Source of the DNA: Sphingomonas sp. G-3-2-10
GTDB taxonomy: Bacteria; Pseudomonadota; Alphaproteobacteria; Sphingomonadales; Sphingomonadaceae
DNA length: 64,000 bases
Assembly (NCBI RefSeq): GCF_012927115.1
Contig: NZ_JABBFY010000001.1
Coordinates: 3,038,001-3,102,000, forward strand
Reading direction: 5' to 3'
Shown: one piece after another, positions 33,825 to 42,047 of the stretch
Layout of the letters: the number at the start of each line of letters is the position of its first letter
How positions within the stretch are numbered: position 1 is the first letter of the stretch
The notes under the pieces: model-generated
Database searches by the model: none
What the model saw: only the letters and a program-made list of their open reading frames with translations
Told to the model about the DNA's origin: nothing
Made by a program: the position numbers and the translations under genes

Positions 33825-34301
33825 TCAGACGAACGCGCCGATCTCCTTCATCCCCGCATCGATCGGATAGCCGGTCACTTCGACTCCGGCCGCATCGACC
33901 CAGGCATGGGCGTCGATCGGCTTCTCCTCGCCCCGGCGCGCGCCGAAATGGACTGCGCTTTCGATTCCGCGCCGGCGAAGCATCGCGTGCGCGGCCATCG
34001 CCTGGGGCAGGCACACCGCACGGAACGGGACGTGCACCGCGGCGCGAGTCACCGCCCAGCTGACCTTCTCCGCCATGCCGCGACGCTCGACCGGCGCCGC
34101 GGCGCGGCAATCGGCGATGCGCTTGTCGGCCGGCGGGACGAAGGTGCCGAGATCCTTGGCGATGGTGCGGAAGGGCAGGATCGCGATGCGCACGCGCGCG
34201 GCCAGCAGCTGCGCAGCAGCTTCGACCAGCAGGCCGCGTTCGCGCCAGTCGACCGTGCGCGCGCGTTCGAGCTTCGATTTCCAACTGCGTCTACGCTTCA
34301 C
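33825..34301 (-). CDS. Lasso-peptide biosynthesis B2-type (transglutaminase-like) protein, orphan
   Basis: 158 residues. The C-terminal part matches the B2/PF13471 cysteine-protease fold: Cys97 in FRAVCLPQAMAAHAMLRRRGI, then Ala-His132-Ala-Trp-Val-Asp136 (DAHAWVDAAGVEVTG). In lasso-peptide clusters B2 cleaves the leader peptide of the precursor. Here there is no asparagine-synthetase-like cyclase, no B1 recognition protein and no visible precursor. GTG start overlaps the stop of the phospholipase-D gene (GTGA). The substrate is unknown. Confidence 0.78.
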   Translation of the reverse strand: MKRRRSWKSKLERARTVDWRERGLLVEAAAQLLAARVRIAILPFRTIAKDLGTFVPPADKRIADCRAAAPVERRGMAEKVSWAVTRAAVHVPFRAVCLPQAMAAHAMLRRRGIESAVHFGARRGEEKPIDAHAWVDAAGVEVTGYPIDAGMKEIGAFV

Positions 34302-35467
34302 CGTCGCCGTCCCTCGCGACCGAAATTGAGCCGCCGCGTCACATTATAGTCGAGCACGGCCATCACGAAATAGGCGATCATCTGCCTGAACCGCGTCCAC
34401 GGCCCCGTCCGCGACTTATAGACCGCAACGGTGATGAGCTCCGAATTGGCGATCTCGCCGTCGACATAGGCCTGCACATGCGCGGCAAAAGCGGGATCGT
34501 CCACCCGCAGCATCAGTTCGAGATTGAGATAGAGCGAGCGGATGTCGAAATTGGCCGATCCGATATGGACGACGCCATCGATGACATAGAGCTTCGTGTG
34601 CAGCTTGGTCGGCTGATATTCGTAGATCTGGACGCGCTTGCGCAGCAGCCCGGCATAAGTGAAGCGCGCGGCCCAGAGCGACGCGGTGTGATCGACCTTG
34701 GACGGCAGCACCAGCCGCACCCGCCCGCGCTTGCTCGCCTTGTCGAGCCGCCGCAGCATCGCCGGATTGGGCGCGAAATAGGACGTGATCAGATCGATCG
34801 AGCGCGACAGGCTCATGTCCTTCTTGATCACCCGGGTCCAGGGCGAGAGCCGCCGCATCGGACCGCTGAGCAGCCAGCGCGCCGGGCCTTCGGGCTCGCT
34901 CCAGTTGCGCAGAGTCTTGCCCAGCTTGCGCAGCGACGGGCGCGGATTCTTGGCCCAGGCCGACAGCGCATCGAAATAGCCGACCAGCCTCGCCGCCGCC
35001 GGTCCCTCGACCAGCAGGCCGAGATCGCGCCACGCGGCATCGTCGGCGGTGCCGAAATAGCTGCTCTCGATATTGAACCCGCCGATGATGACGCGTTCCT
35101 CGTCCGCCAGCGCCAGCTTCTGGTGGTTGCGCAACAGATAGCGGCGGCCCCAGCGCGGCACGAACCGGCACATGTCGACGCCTGCCTCGGCCAGCGGATC
35201 GAAGAAATGGCGGCTGGCGGCATGTTCGCTGCCCAGCCCGTCGACGATCAGCGACACCGCAACGCCGCGATTCGCCGCGTCGATCAGCGCCTGGCGGATC
35301 GCGGCCCCCGCTTCGTCGTCGACATAGATATAATAGAGCACCCGCAGCGAGCGCTGTGCCGAACGGATCAGATCGAGCAGTTCGGCGAGCCGCTCCGGCC
35401 CTTCGGTGAGCAGCCGCAGCCGGTTGCCGTCGACCATGAAGCTCGGCTGGGGGGCGGGATCGGCCAT
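34298..35467 (-). CDS. Phospholipase D-like / cardiolipin synthase-type enzyme
   Basis: 389 residues with two HKD motifs: HQKLALADEERVIIGGFN (about residue 130) and HTKLYVIDGVVHIGSANFD (about residue 300). These His-Lys-Asp sets form the phosphatidyl-transfer site of the phospholipase D superfamily. Most likely makes cardiolipin from phosphatidylglycerol (ClsB-like), but no N-terminal membrane segments of ClsA are present. Start at 35467; the longer in-frame form reads into the rpoZ promoter. Followed by the B2-like gene with a 4-base overlap. Confidence 0.85.
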   Translation of the reverse strand: MADPAPQPSFMVDGNRLRLLTEGPERLAELLDLIRSAQRSLRVLYYIYVDDEAGAAIRQALIDAANRGVAVSLIVDGLGSEHAASRHFFDPLAEAGVDMCRFVPRWGRRYLLRNHQKLALADEERVIIGGFNIESSYFGTADDAAWRDLGLLVEGPAAARLVGYFDALSAWAKNPRPSLRKLGKTLRNWSEPEGPARWLLSGPMRRLSPWTRVIKKDMSLSRSIDLITSYFAPNPAMLRRLDKASKRGRVRLVLPSKVDHTASLWAARFTYAGLLRKRVQIYEYQPTKLHTKLYVIDGVVHIGSANFDIRSLYLNLELMLRVDDPAFAAHVQAYVDGEIANSELITVAVYKSRTGPWTRFRQMIAYFVMAVLDYNVTRRLNFGREGRRR

Positions 35468-35517
35468 TGCCGGGGGTGATGGCGGGCAGCGGCGCAAAGG
35501 GCAAGCGGCGGCATTTT

Positions 35518-35547
35518 CTTGACTTTGCGGACCCCCGCACCTAAGTC
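35518..35547 (+). promoter_or_regulatory. Putative housekeeping promoter of rpoZ
   Basis: TTGACT at 35519-35524, a 17-base spacer, then TAAGTC at 35542-35547, about 40 bases before the rpoZ start. Fits the alphaproteobacterial sigma-70-type pattern. Confidence 0.5.
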
Positions 35548-35588
35548 GCCGCCTTTCCCGGACATTCAATTTCCAAGGATTGCGTAAG

Positions 35589-35933
35589 ATGGCGCGCGTC
35601 ACAGTCGAAGATTGCGTCGACAAGGTCCCCAATCGGTTCGACCTCGTCCTGTTCGCGGCGCAGCGCGCTCGCCAGATCTCGGGCGGCGCGGAACTGACGC
35701 TCGATCGCGATCGCGACAAAAACCCGGTCGTCGCCCTGCGCGAGATCGCGGAAGAGACGGTGCGCCCGAATCATCTCGAGGAAGCCGTGGTTTCCGGCCT
35801 GCAGCGCGTCCAGATCGACGACGAGGAAGCGCCGGACGAAATCGGCTCGCTGTCGGCATCGGCCGAGGCGCTGCGCCTCACCGCCGCAGCCCCGCCGCGC
35901 AACCAGAATCTGGGCGGCGACTACGACGGCTGA
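35589..35933 (+). CDS. rpoZ: DNA-directed RNA polymerase omega subunit
   Basis: 114 residues. N-terminal [30 protein letters not shown] matches the omega family, with the typical helix [14 protein letters not shown]. Promotes assembly and stability of RNA polymerase through the beta-prime subunit. AAGGA lies 9 bases before the ATG at 35589; the earlier TTG is not used. The acidic C-terminal tail is longer than in E. coli, as in other alphaproteobacteria. A strong terminator follows. Confidence 0.95.
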   Translation: MARVTVEDCVDKVPNRFDLVLFAAQRARQISGGAELTLDRDRDKNPVVALREIAEETVRPNHLEEAVVSGLQRVQIDDEEAPDEIGSLSASAEALRLTAAAPPRNQNLGGDYDG

Positions 35934-35956
35934 GCCGTTCGGACACGACCGAAACT

Positions 35957-35988
35957 GAAAAGGCCGGGGAGCGATCCCCGGCCTTTTC
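35957..35988 (+). terminator. Rho-independent terminator after rpoZ
   Basis: A 14-bp perfect stem (GAAAAGGCCGGGGA with its complement) around a GCGA loop, with the T tract inside the stem end. The core is identical to the terminator after galM at 1719-1746. Confidence 0.85.
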
Positions 35989-36006
35989 ATTTGGTTCGCG
36001 CCCGCT

Positions 36007-36417
36007 TCAGTTACCCGGACGCCGCTCGCGCATCCGCGCCATCGCCGCCTCGCGCTCCGCGGCGTCGATCTTGCCATCCTTGCTGGTGTCGAGCCGGTCG
36101 AACCGCGCCGTGGCCGAGGCCTTCATCTCGTCCAGACTCACCGAGCCATCGCCATCGCTGTCGGCGCGGCCCAGCATCCGACCGCCCGGCCCAGCGCTCC
36201 GTTCGGCTTCGCTGAGCTTGCCGTCCCTGTTCGTATCGAGTTGCGCGAAACGCGTGGCGCTGGCGGTCAGCATCTCCTCGCGGCTCGTCGCGCCATCGCC
36301 ATCGGGATCGGGGAACATCGCCGCCATCAGCGCACCACCGTCCTGCGCGGCAGCGGGCGCGGCCAGCATGGTCAGCGGAGCGGCCGCCAACGCAGCGCCG
36401 AGAATCAGCTTCTTCAT
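36007..36417 (-). CDS. Secreted EF-hand protein
   Basis: 136 residues. Signal peptide (MKKLILGAALAAAPLTMLAA, cleavage near APAAAQ). Four EF-hand-type Asp-rich loops are visible: DPDGDGATSREE, DTNRDGKLSEAE, DSDGDGSVSLDE and DTSKDGKIDAAE, so it should bind calcium in the periplasm. The role is unknown. Divergent from the membrane-bound winged-helix regulator. Confidence 0.88.
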   Translation of the reverse strand: MKKLILGAALAAAPLTMLAAPAAAQDGGALMAAMFPDPDGDGATSREEMLTASATRFAQLDTNRDGKLSEAERSAGPGGRMLGRADSDGDGSVSLDEMKASATARFDRLDTSKDGKIDAAEREAAMARMRERRPGN

Positions 36418-36534
36418 CCTGCAAACTCCTTGCCGCCCGAAAAGGGCTTGGGCGGACTGAACGGATTATGCGCGCCATGTGTCGCAAAACTTTGTCAGCT
36501 TGCGCGCGCGGCGATCCTGGGGTTTGACCGGCAC

Positions 36535-37611
36535 ATGACGTCCGGCAGCTTCCGCTTCGAAGGCTTTCTGCTCGATTCGGCGAATCGGCGGCTGAGCCGC
36601 GACGGCGCGGCGGTCGAACTCAACGCACGCTATCTCGACGCGCTCGTCCTGCTGGCAAGCGAAGCGGGCAGGCTGGTGTCGAAGGACCGGTTCCTCGACG
36701 AAGTGTGGCGCGGCGTACCCGTGACCGACGAAGCGCTGACCCAGTGCATCCGCACGCTGCGCCGGGCGCTGGGCGACGATGCGGGCAATCCACGCTTCAT
36801 CGAGACCGTGCCCAAGCATGGCTATCGCTTCATCGCCGCGATGGCGGCCGAGGAAGCGATCGAACCGGCTCCGCGAGCCTTGCCCGAACCGCAGGCCGCA
36901 CCGGCCCGGCTCTGGCCGAAGATCGCCCTGCTTGCCGGAGCGGGGACGATCGGCGCGGGGATGGCAGGGCTGATCGGGGGGCTGGTCTATGGCTTTGCGG
37001 GCGCGTCGCAGCCGCTACAGCCGGGCATGGGCGCGGCGTCGGTGCTGCTGGTGCTGTTGTGCGTGACCATCCTGATGGCGCTGATCGGCGGCGCGGGCGT
37101 TGCCGCCGGGATCGCCGCGGCGGACGCAGCGCGGGACCGGCCGTGGTTGCGCATGCTGGGCGGCGCGGCGGGCGGGCTGGTCGTCGGCGGGATCGTGAAG
37201 CTGCTTGGGCTGGATGCTTTCAACCTGCTGTTCGGCCAGTCGCCGGGCGACATTACCGGCGGCATCGAAGGCGCGGCGCTGGGCGGCGCGGTGGGTCTTG
37301 GCGCGTGGCTGGCGAGCCGGGGGGCGAAAGCGCGGTCGCTGCGCCACGCGGCCGGAATCGCCGCGCTGACCGGCGCGGCGGCCGGGGTACTCATCACGCT
37401 GGCCGGCGGCAGGCTGATGGCGGGCAGCCTCGACCTGCTGTCGCGGCAATTTCCCGATTCGCGGCTGCGGCTCGACCAGATCGGCGCGATCTTCGGCGAA
37501 AGCGGCTTCGGGCGCGTCAGCGAAGTCGTGACGGGCGGACTGGAAGGCGCATTGTTCGCCGGATGCATCGTCGGCGCCATGCTGATCGCGCGGCGCGATC
37601 TGGAGCGCTAG
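36535..37611 (+). CDS. Membrane-embedded winged-helix (OmpR/CadC-type) regulator
   Basis: 358 residues. Residues 1 to about 100 are a PhoB/OmpR-type winged helix (FRFEGFLLDSANRRLSRDGA, LLASEAGRLVSKDRFLDEVW, LTQCIRTLRRALGD, HGYRFIA). The rest is a glycine/alanine-rich polytopic membrane region with about five or six hydrophobic segments. ToxR/CadC-type regulators usually have one membrane helix and a periplasmic domain, so the all-membrane sensor is unusual. ATG at 36535; an upstream extension would overlap the EF-hand gene. Stop shares CTAG with rlmE. Confidence 0.82.
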   Translation: MTSGSFRFEGFLLDSANRRLSRDGAAVELNARYLDALVLLASEAGRLVSKDRFLDEVWRGVPVTDEALTQCIRTLRRALGDDAGNPRFIETVPKHGYRFIAAMAAEEAIEPAPRALPEPQAAPARLWPKIALLAGAGTIGAGMAGLIGGLVYGFAGASQPLQPGMGAASVLLVLLCVTILMALIGGAGVAAGIAAADAARDRPWLRMLGGAAGGLVVGGIVKLLGLDAFNLLFGQSPGDITGGIEGAALGGAVGLGAWLASRGAKARSLRHAAGIAALTGAAAGVLITLAGGRLMAGSLDLLSRQFPDSRLRLDQIGAIFGESGFGRVSEVVTGGLEGALFAGCIVGAMLIARRDLER

Positions 37612-38294
37612 TCCTCGTCGTCCTGCGGCTCGGGCCGCGCCTTGAACCCCTGTGCCACCACGAACCATTCGACCGAGCCCTTGCGGCTGGCCGGGGGCTT
37701 GGCATGCTTCACCGTCGCGAAATTGCGCTTCATCTGCGCGACCAGCGCCGAATCGGTGCCGCCGGCGAACACCTTGCACACGAACGCGCCGCCCGGCTCG
37801 AGCACCTGCACCGCGAAATCCAGCGCGGTCTCCACCAGCCCCAGCGTGCGCAGCGCATCGGTCTGCGGATGGCCGACGGTGTTCGCCGCCATGTCCGACA
37901 GCACCAGATCGGGCCGCCCCCCGAGTTCCTCGATCAGCCGGTCGGGCGCTTCGTCGGCCATGAAATCCATCTGCAGGATCGTCACGCCGTCGATCGGATC
38001 GACCGGCAGCAGATCGATACCCACGACCTTCGCCTTGGGAATCACGCGCCGCACGACCTGGCTCCAGCCGCCCGGCGCGATGCCGAGGTCGATCACGCGC
38101 TTCGAGCCCTTGAGAAAGCCGAATCGCTCGTCCAACTCGGTCAGCTTGTACGCCGCGCGGCTGCGATAGCCCTCGGCCTTGGCCTTCTTGACGTAGGGAT
38201 CGTTGAGCTGGCGTTCGAGCCAGCGCGTCGACTGGGTCGTGCGGCCGCGCGCGGTCTTGACCCGCGTATGCCCTCTAGCGCCGCCCCTGCTCAT
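37608..38294 (-). CDS. rlmE: 23S rRNA (uridine-2'-O)-methyltransferase RlmE (RrmJ/FtsJ)
   Basis: 228 residues. SAM-dependent 2'-O-methyltransferase of 23S rRNA U2552. Lys-Asp-Lys-Glu tetrad regions are visible: SRAAYKLTELDERFGFLKG, SAM motif VIDLGIAPGGWSQV, LSDMAANTVGHPQTD, GGAFVCKVFAGG and SVEWFVVAQGFK. Start is the ATG at 38294, overlapping the stop of ppx (ATGA). Basic N-terminal 25 residues probably contact RNA. Shares its stop CTAG with the convergent regulator gene. Confidence 0.95.
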   Translation of the reverse strand: MSRGGARGHTRVKTARGRTTQSTRWLERQLNDPYVKKAKAEGYRSRAAYKLTELDERFGFLKGSKRVIDLGIAPGGWSQVVRRVIPKAKVVGIDLLPVDPIDGVTILQMDFMADEAPDRLIEELGGRPDLVLSDMAANTVGHPQTDALRTLGLVETALDFAVQVLEPGGAFVCKVFAGGTDSALVAQMKRNFATVKHAKPPASRKGSVEWFVVAQGFKARPEPQDDED

Positions 38295-39346
38295 GCCACT
38301 CTTCCATTCATCAATCGCCGCAAGATGCCCTCGCGGATGCCGCGATCGGCGATGCCCAGCCGTTCGGCCGGCCACAAGTCCAATATCGTTTCGAGGATCG
38401 CGCAGCCCGCCACGACCAGATCGGCGCGCTCGCTGCCGATGCACGGCACCTGGCTACGCTCGGCAAGGCTGAGATGCGCCAGCCGCTGGCTGACCCCGCG
38501 CATCGCCACCGAGGGGACGATCAGTCCGTCCACGACCGAACGGTCATAGCTCGCCAGCCCGAGATGCACGCTGGCCAGCGTCGTCACCGTGCCGCTGGTG
38601 CCCAGCAGGCGCCGCGTTCCCGGCGGCGGATCGAGCCGGGCGACGAACGGCGCGAACGCCTGCGCCACTTCGGCGCGCATCCGTGCATAGGCGGCGGCGC
38701 GGCCGTCCGGCCCCTCGCCATGCCCGACCGCTTCGGTGAGCGAGACCACGCCCCAGGGCGCGCTGTGCCAGTCGAGAATGCGCGGCGTCGGTTCGGTCGA
38801 ATCGAGCAGCACCAGCTCGGTCGAGCCCCCGCCAATGTCGAACACCAAAGCCGGGCCATCGCCGGGTTCGAGCAGCGCGTGACAGCCCAGCACCGCCAGC
38901 CGCGCCTCTTCCTCGGCGGTGATGATATCGAGCGCGATGCCGGTTTCGCGATAGGCGCGCTCGATGAACTCCTGCCCGTTCGTGGCGCGGCGGCAGGCTT
39001 CGGTCGCGACCGAGCGGGCGAGCGCGACGCGGCGGCGCTTCAACTTGTCGGCGCAGATGCGCAGCGCGGCGATGGTCCGGTCGATCGCCGCGTCCGACAA
39101 GCGGCCGGTGGTGGCCAGCCCCTCGCCCAGACGGACGATGCGCGAAAAGGCATCGACGACCGCGAACCCGCCGCCCTGCGGCCGGGCGATCAGCAGCCGG
39201 CAATTGTTGGTGCCGAGATCGAGCGCGGCAAAATGGCGCGGCTCGGGCCAGCGTGGCCGGCCTGCCCGCTCGGCGGCGGGCGGGGTTCCCGTCTGGACAG
39301 GCTTCGGCGCCGGTCCGTGGGGCATTCTGGCAGCGCCATCGCCCAT
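38291..39346 (-). CDS. ppx: Ppx/GppA-family exopolyphosphatase / pppGpp phosphohydrolase
   Basis: 351 residues, ASKHA-type fold. N-terminal phosphate loop ALDLGTNNCRLLIA, activation region DIITAEEEARLAVLG, second phosphate loop VFDIGGGSTELVLLD, and LGTSGTVTTLASVHLGL. Members hydrolyse polyphosphate or the alarmone pppGpp; this short form without a C-terminal HD domain is typical of alphaproteobacteria. The Pro-rich N-terminal 35 residues may be dispensable; an internal ATG at 39325 is possible. Operon with rlmE. Confidence 0.88.
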   Translation of the reverse strand: MGDGAARMPHGPAPKPVQTGTPPAAERAGRPRWPEPRHFAALDLGTNNCRLLIARPQGGGFAVVDAFSRIVRLGEGLATTGRLSDAAIDRTIAALRICADKLKRRRVALARSVATEACRRATNGQEFIERAYRETGIALDIITAEEEARLAVLGCHALLEPGDGPALVFDIGGGSTELVLLDSTEPTPRILDWHSAPWGVVSLTEAVGHGEGPDGRAAAYARMRAEVAQAFAPFVARLDPPPGTRRLLGTSGTVTTLASVHLGLASYDRSVVDGLIVPSVAMRGVSQRLAHLSLAERSQVPCIGSERADLVVAGCAILETILDLWPAERLGIADRGIREGILRRLMNGRVA

Positions 39347-39459
39347 CGTGTCACTCTCTTATGTTCTTTCCGTCTCGGCGCCTGCGCGCCGTCCGGTGCT
39401 TGGGAGCGAGGCTAGCGCAGCCTGCCGCACGGAGCAACCGGCGGGATGTTCGGACGGTG

Positions 39460-39487
39460 TTGACACGAATCGCAGCGCCGCTTATCT
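39460..39487 (+). promoter_or_regulatory. Promoter of tRNA-Gln
   Basis: TTGACA (39460-39465), a 16-base spacer, then TTATCT (39482-39487), about 14 bases before the mature tRNA start. Confidence 0.6.
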
Positions 39488-39501
39488 GCGCCGCCCTGCG
39501 T

Positions 39502-39575
39502 TGCCCGATCCTCTAATGGTAAGAGAGCGGACTCTGACTCCGTCAATCAAGGTTCGAGTCCTTGTCGGGCATCCA
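39502..39575 (+). tRNA. tRNA-Gln (CUG)
   Basis: Acceptor TGCCCGA/TCGGGCA; D arm CTCTAATGGTAAGAG; anticodon arm GCGGA-CTCTGAC-TCCGT with anticodon CTG; T arm CAAGGTTCGAGTCCTTG; encoded CCA. Reads CAG codons. Confidence 0.96.
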
Positions 39576-39653
39576 CTTCCCTCGATCCTCCATTCCCGCC
39601 GAAACGGCATAGATCGTAGTGGATCGCGACTCGCTCACCGATAAGATGTTGCG

Positions 39654-39803
39654 ATGGAAGATTCCGCCCGGAGAGAATTGGCAGGCGCGGAAAATCCGGA
39701 TCCGGAAGGCCGCTCGCGCGGTTCCGGGCCATTGCTCGGCATAGCGATCGTCATCCCCATCAGCCTCGCGCTGTGGGCCGGGATCGTCTGGCTGTTCTTC
39801 TGA
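39654..39803 (+). CDS. Small single-pass membrane protein (49 residues)
   Basis: An ORF of 49 residues: a polar, charged N-terminus (MEDSARRELAGAENPDPEGR) followed by one membrane helix (LLGIAIVIPISLALWAGIVW) and ending in LFF. No recognisable family. It lies between tRNA-Gln and the convergent TlpA-like gene. The codon pattern is GC-rich at third positions like its neighbours, which supports coding. No strong ribosome site is visible (GATGTTGCG precedes the ATG), so the start is tentative. Confidence 0.6.
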   Translation: MEDSARRELAGAENPDPEGRSRGSGPLLGIAIVIPISLALWAGIVWLFF

Positions 39804-39805
39804 CC

Positions 39806-40396
39806 CTATTTCGCTTCGGCGATCAGCTCGCGCGCGGTCTTGCCGGTCCAGTCCATGCCGCCCAGCATCCGCCAGACTTCCTTGCCGTTCGAATCGTAGA
39901 GAATCGTCGTCGGCAGGTTGACTGCCATGCTCAGGCTGAACGCGGCATCAGTATCCAGATAGGGCTGGAGCTTTTTGAAGTTCGCCTTCTGGAAGAAAGG
40001 CGTGACCTTGGCCGCGCCATCCAGATCCTGGCTGAGCACCACCACCTGCGCCGTGTCGCCCAGCGACACAGCCAGCGCGTCGAGCGTCGGCATTTCCTTG
40101 ACGCAGGGCACGCACCAGGTCGCCCACAGGTTGAGCAGCACCGGCTTGCCCCGGAAATCGGCAAGGCTGCCTTTCGCCCCGCCCGGCGTTTCGAACGGGA
40201 TCGTCGGCGCCGATTCGCCCTTGTGGCTGCGATCGAGCGTGCCGATCACTTCCGCTTCGACGGTCTCGTTCGCCGCCGCATCGTTGGACGCGGGGGCGGC
40301 GATAGTTTCGTTTGCTTGGCTTCCGGCGTCCGATTGCCTATCGCAACCGCCGATTCCCAGAGCCGCCAGCAGGAGAAGCGCGATTACCGGGCGCAA
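39806..40396 (-). CDS. TlpA-like thioredoxin-fold lipoprotein
   Basis: 196 residues from a TTG at 40396 with GGAG six bases upstream. The start gives a clean lipoprotein signal ([18 protein letters not shown], lipid on Cys18). Thioredoxin-like core from about residue 70 with CxxC in [17 protein letters not shown] and cis-Pro region [10 protein letters not shown] membrane-anchored periplasmic disulfide reductase, as in cytochrome c maturation or protein repair. Divergent from argH with only 16 bases between the start codons. Confidence 0.85.
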   Translation of the reverse strand: MRPVIALLLLAALGIGGCDRQSDAGSQANETIAAPASNDAAANETVEAEVIGTLDRSHKGESAPTIPFETPGGAKGSLADFRGKPVLLNLWATWCVPCVKEMPTLDALAVSLGDTAQVVVLSQDLDGAAKVTPFFQKANFKKLQPYLDTDAAFSLSMAVNLPTTILYDSNGKEVWRMLGGMDWTGKTARELIAEAK

Positions 40397-40412
40397 GGAC
40401 AGCTCCAATACG

Positions 40413-41792
40413 ATGTGGGGAGGACGCTTCGCTGAAGGTCCTTCCGCGGTGATGCGCGAGATAAACGCCTCGATCCCCTTCGACAAGCGGCTGTGGCGGC
40501 AGGACCTGCGCGGAAGCCAGGCGCATGTCGCAATGCTGGGCAAGCAGGGCATTATCCCGGCGGACGACGCCGCGGCGATCTCGGCCGGCCTTGCCGACGT
40601 GGCGGCGGAGTTCGAAGCGAACGGCGTTCCCGTCGATCTCGCGCTCGAAGACATCCACATGCTCTCCGAGAGCAAGCTCGCGGCCGGCATCGGGCCGACT
40701 GCCGGACGCCTCCACACCGCGCGTTCGCGCAACGATCAGGTCGCGACCGATTTCCGCCTGTGGGTGCGCGACGCGATCGACGAAGCCGATTCGGCACTGG
40801 GGGCGCTGGTCGATGCGCTGCTGGTGCGGGCCGAGGAACATGCCGACAGCGTGATGCCGGGCTTCACGCACCTGCAGGTCGCGCAGCCGGTGACGCTGGG
40901 CCATCACCTGATGGCCTATGTCGAGATGTTCTCGCGCGACCGCAGCCGCCTGAAGGATGCCCGCGCACGGATGAACCTGTCACCGCTGGGCAGCGCGGCC
41001 CTGGCCGGCACGGGCTTCCCGATCGATCGCGAAGCGACGGCCGCGGCCCTTGGGTTCGACGGTCCGACACGCAATTCGCTCGATTCGGTCTCCGACCGCG
41101 ACTTCGCGATCGAGTATCTGACCAGCGCGACCCAGTGCAGCCTGCACCTCAGCCGTCTGGCGGAAGAGTTCGTGATCTGGGCCAGCCAGCCCTTCGGCTT
41201 CGTCTCGCTCAGCGACCAATGGTCGACCGGCAGCTCGATCATGCCGCAGAAGCGCAATCCCGACGCCGCCGAGCTGGTGCGCGGGCATTCGGGCCGCATC
41301 ACTGGCAGCCTCGTCAGCCTGATGATCACGATGAAGGGCCTGCCGCTCGCCTATTCGAAGGACATGCAGGACGACAAGCCGCCGGTGTTCGAGGCGCACG
41401 ACCTGCTGGGGCTCAGCATCGCCGCGATGACCGGCATGATCGACAGCGCGACCTTCCGGCTGGAACGGATGCGCGCCGCGGCCGAAGCAGGCTTCTCGAC
41501 CGCGACCGATCTGGCCGATTGGCTGGTGCGCGAGGGCGGCATTCCGTTCCGCGAGGCGCATCACATTACCGGCCGCGCGGTGGCGAAGGCAGAGTCGCAG
41601 GGCATACGCCTCGATCAACTCGATATTGGCGCGCTCAAGGAAATCGACGACAGGATCGATGACCGGGTGTACGGCGTTCTGAGCGTGGATGCGTCGGTCG
41701 CAAGCCGGACCAGCTTCGGCGGTACGGCTCCGGCGCAGGTGCGTCAGGCGATCGCGGCGGCACGAGCGCTGCGCGAGGAGGAAGGGCGATGA
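40413..41792 (+). CDS. argH: Argininosuccinate lyase
   Basis: 459 residues. Last step of arginine synthesis: argininosuccinate to arginine and fumarate. Landmarks [14 protein letters not shown] at the N-terminus, [28 protein letters not shown], and the signature [15 protein letters not shown] with the catalytic Ser. ATG at 40413 gives the usual N-terminus. Its stop overlaps the start of the small lipoprotein gene (ATGA), giving argH-lipoprotein-lysA. Confidence 0.96.
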   Translation: MWGGRFAEGPSAVMREINASIPFDKRLWRQDLRGSQAHVAMLGKQGIIPADDAAAISAGLADVAAEFEANGVPVDLALEDIHMLSESKLAAGIGPTAGRLHTARSRNDQVATDFRLWVRDAIDEADSALGALVDALLVRAEEHADSVMPGFTHLQVAQPVTLGHHLMAYVEMFSRDRSRLKDARARMNLSPLGSAALAGTGFPIDREATAAALGFDGPTRNSLDSVSDRDFAIEYLTSATQCSLHLSRLAEEFVIWASQPFGFVSLSDQWSTGSSIMPQKRNPDAAELVRGHSGRITGSLVSLMITMKGLPLAYSKDMQDDKPPVFEAHDLLGLSIAAMTGMIDSATFRLERMRAAAEAGFSTATDLADWLVREGGIPFREAHHITGRAVAKAESQGIRLDQLDIGALKEIDDRIDDRVYGVLSVDASVASRTSFGGTAPAQVRQAIAAARALREEEGR

Positions 41793-42040
41793 AGCGGATC
41801 GTGGTGCTGGGCCTGATGGCAGTCGCGTCGGCTGCCCTTGCCGGCTGCGGTGCGCGCGAGGCGCTGATCCCGCCTTCGGGCAAAGCGCTGCCGGTCAAAC
41901 CTTACGCCGCGAAAGAGGAGCCCAAAGCGGCCGACCTCCTCGCGGCGCCGCCCCAGACCCGCCCCGCGCGCAGCGACGACCTGATCGAAAGCTCCCAGGA
42001 ACGCCGCAGCGACGATTACGACCTGCCTCCTCCGAACTGA
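41789..42040 (+). CDS. Small lipoprotein (LptM/YifL-like)
   Basis: 83 residues. Lipoprotein signal [20 protein letters not shown] with lipid on about Cys20, followed by a short disordered, Pro-rich and charged tail. In many proteobacteria a small lipoprotein of the LptM (YifL) type lies beside lysA or dapF and helps LptD maturation; placement between argH and lysA fits that. The identity is inferred from context plus the lipobox and is not certain. ATGA overlap with argH; lysA starts 7 bases after. Confidence 0.7.
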   Translation: MKRIVVLGLMAVASAALAGCGAREALIPPSGKALPVKPYAAKEEPKAADLLAAPPQTRPARSDDLIESSQERRSDDYDLPPPN

Positions 42041-42047
42041 GTTTCAT

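Noticed and set aside
36241..36534. N-terminal extension of the winged-helix regulator
   Set aside because: It would overlap the EF-hand gene on the other strand, and the winged-helix similarity starts at 36535.
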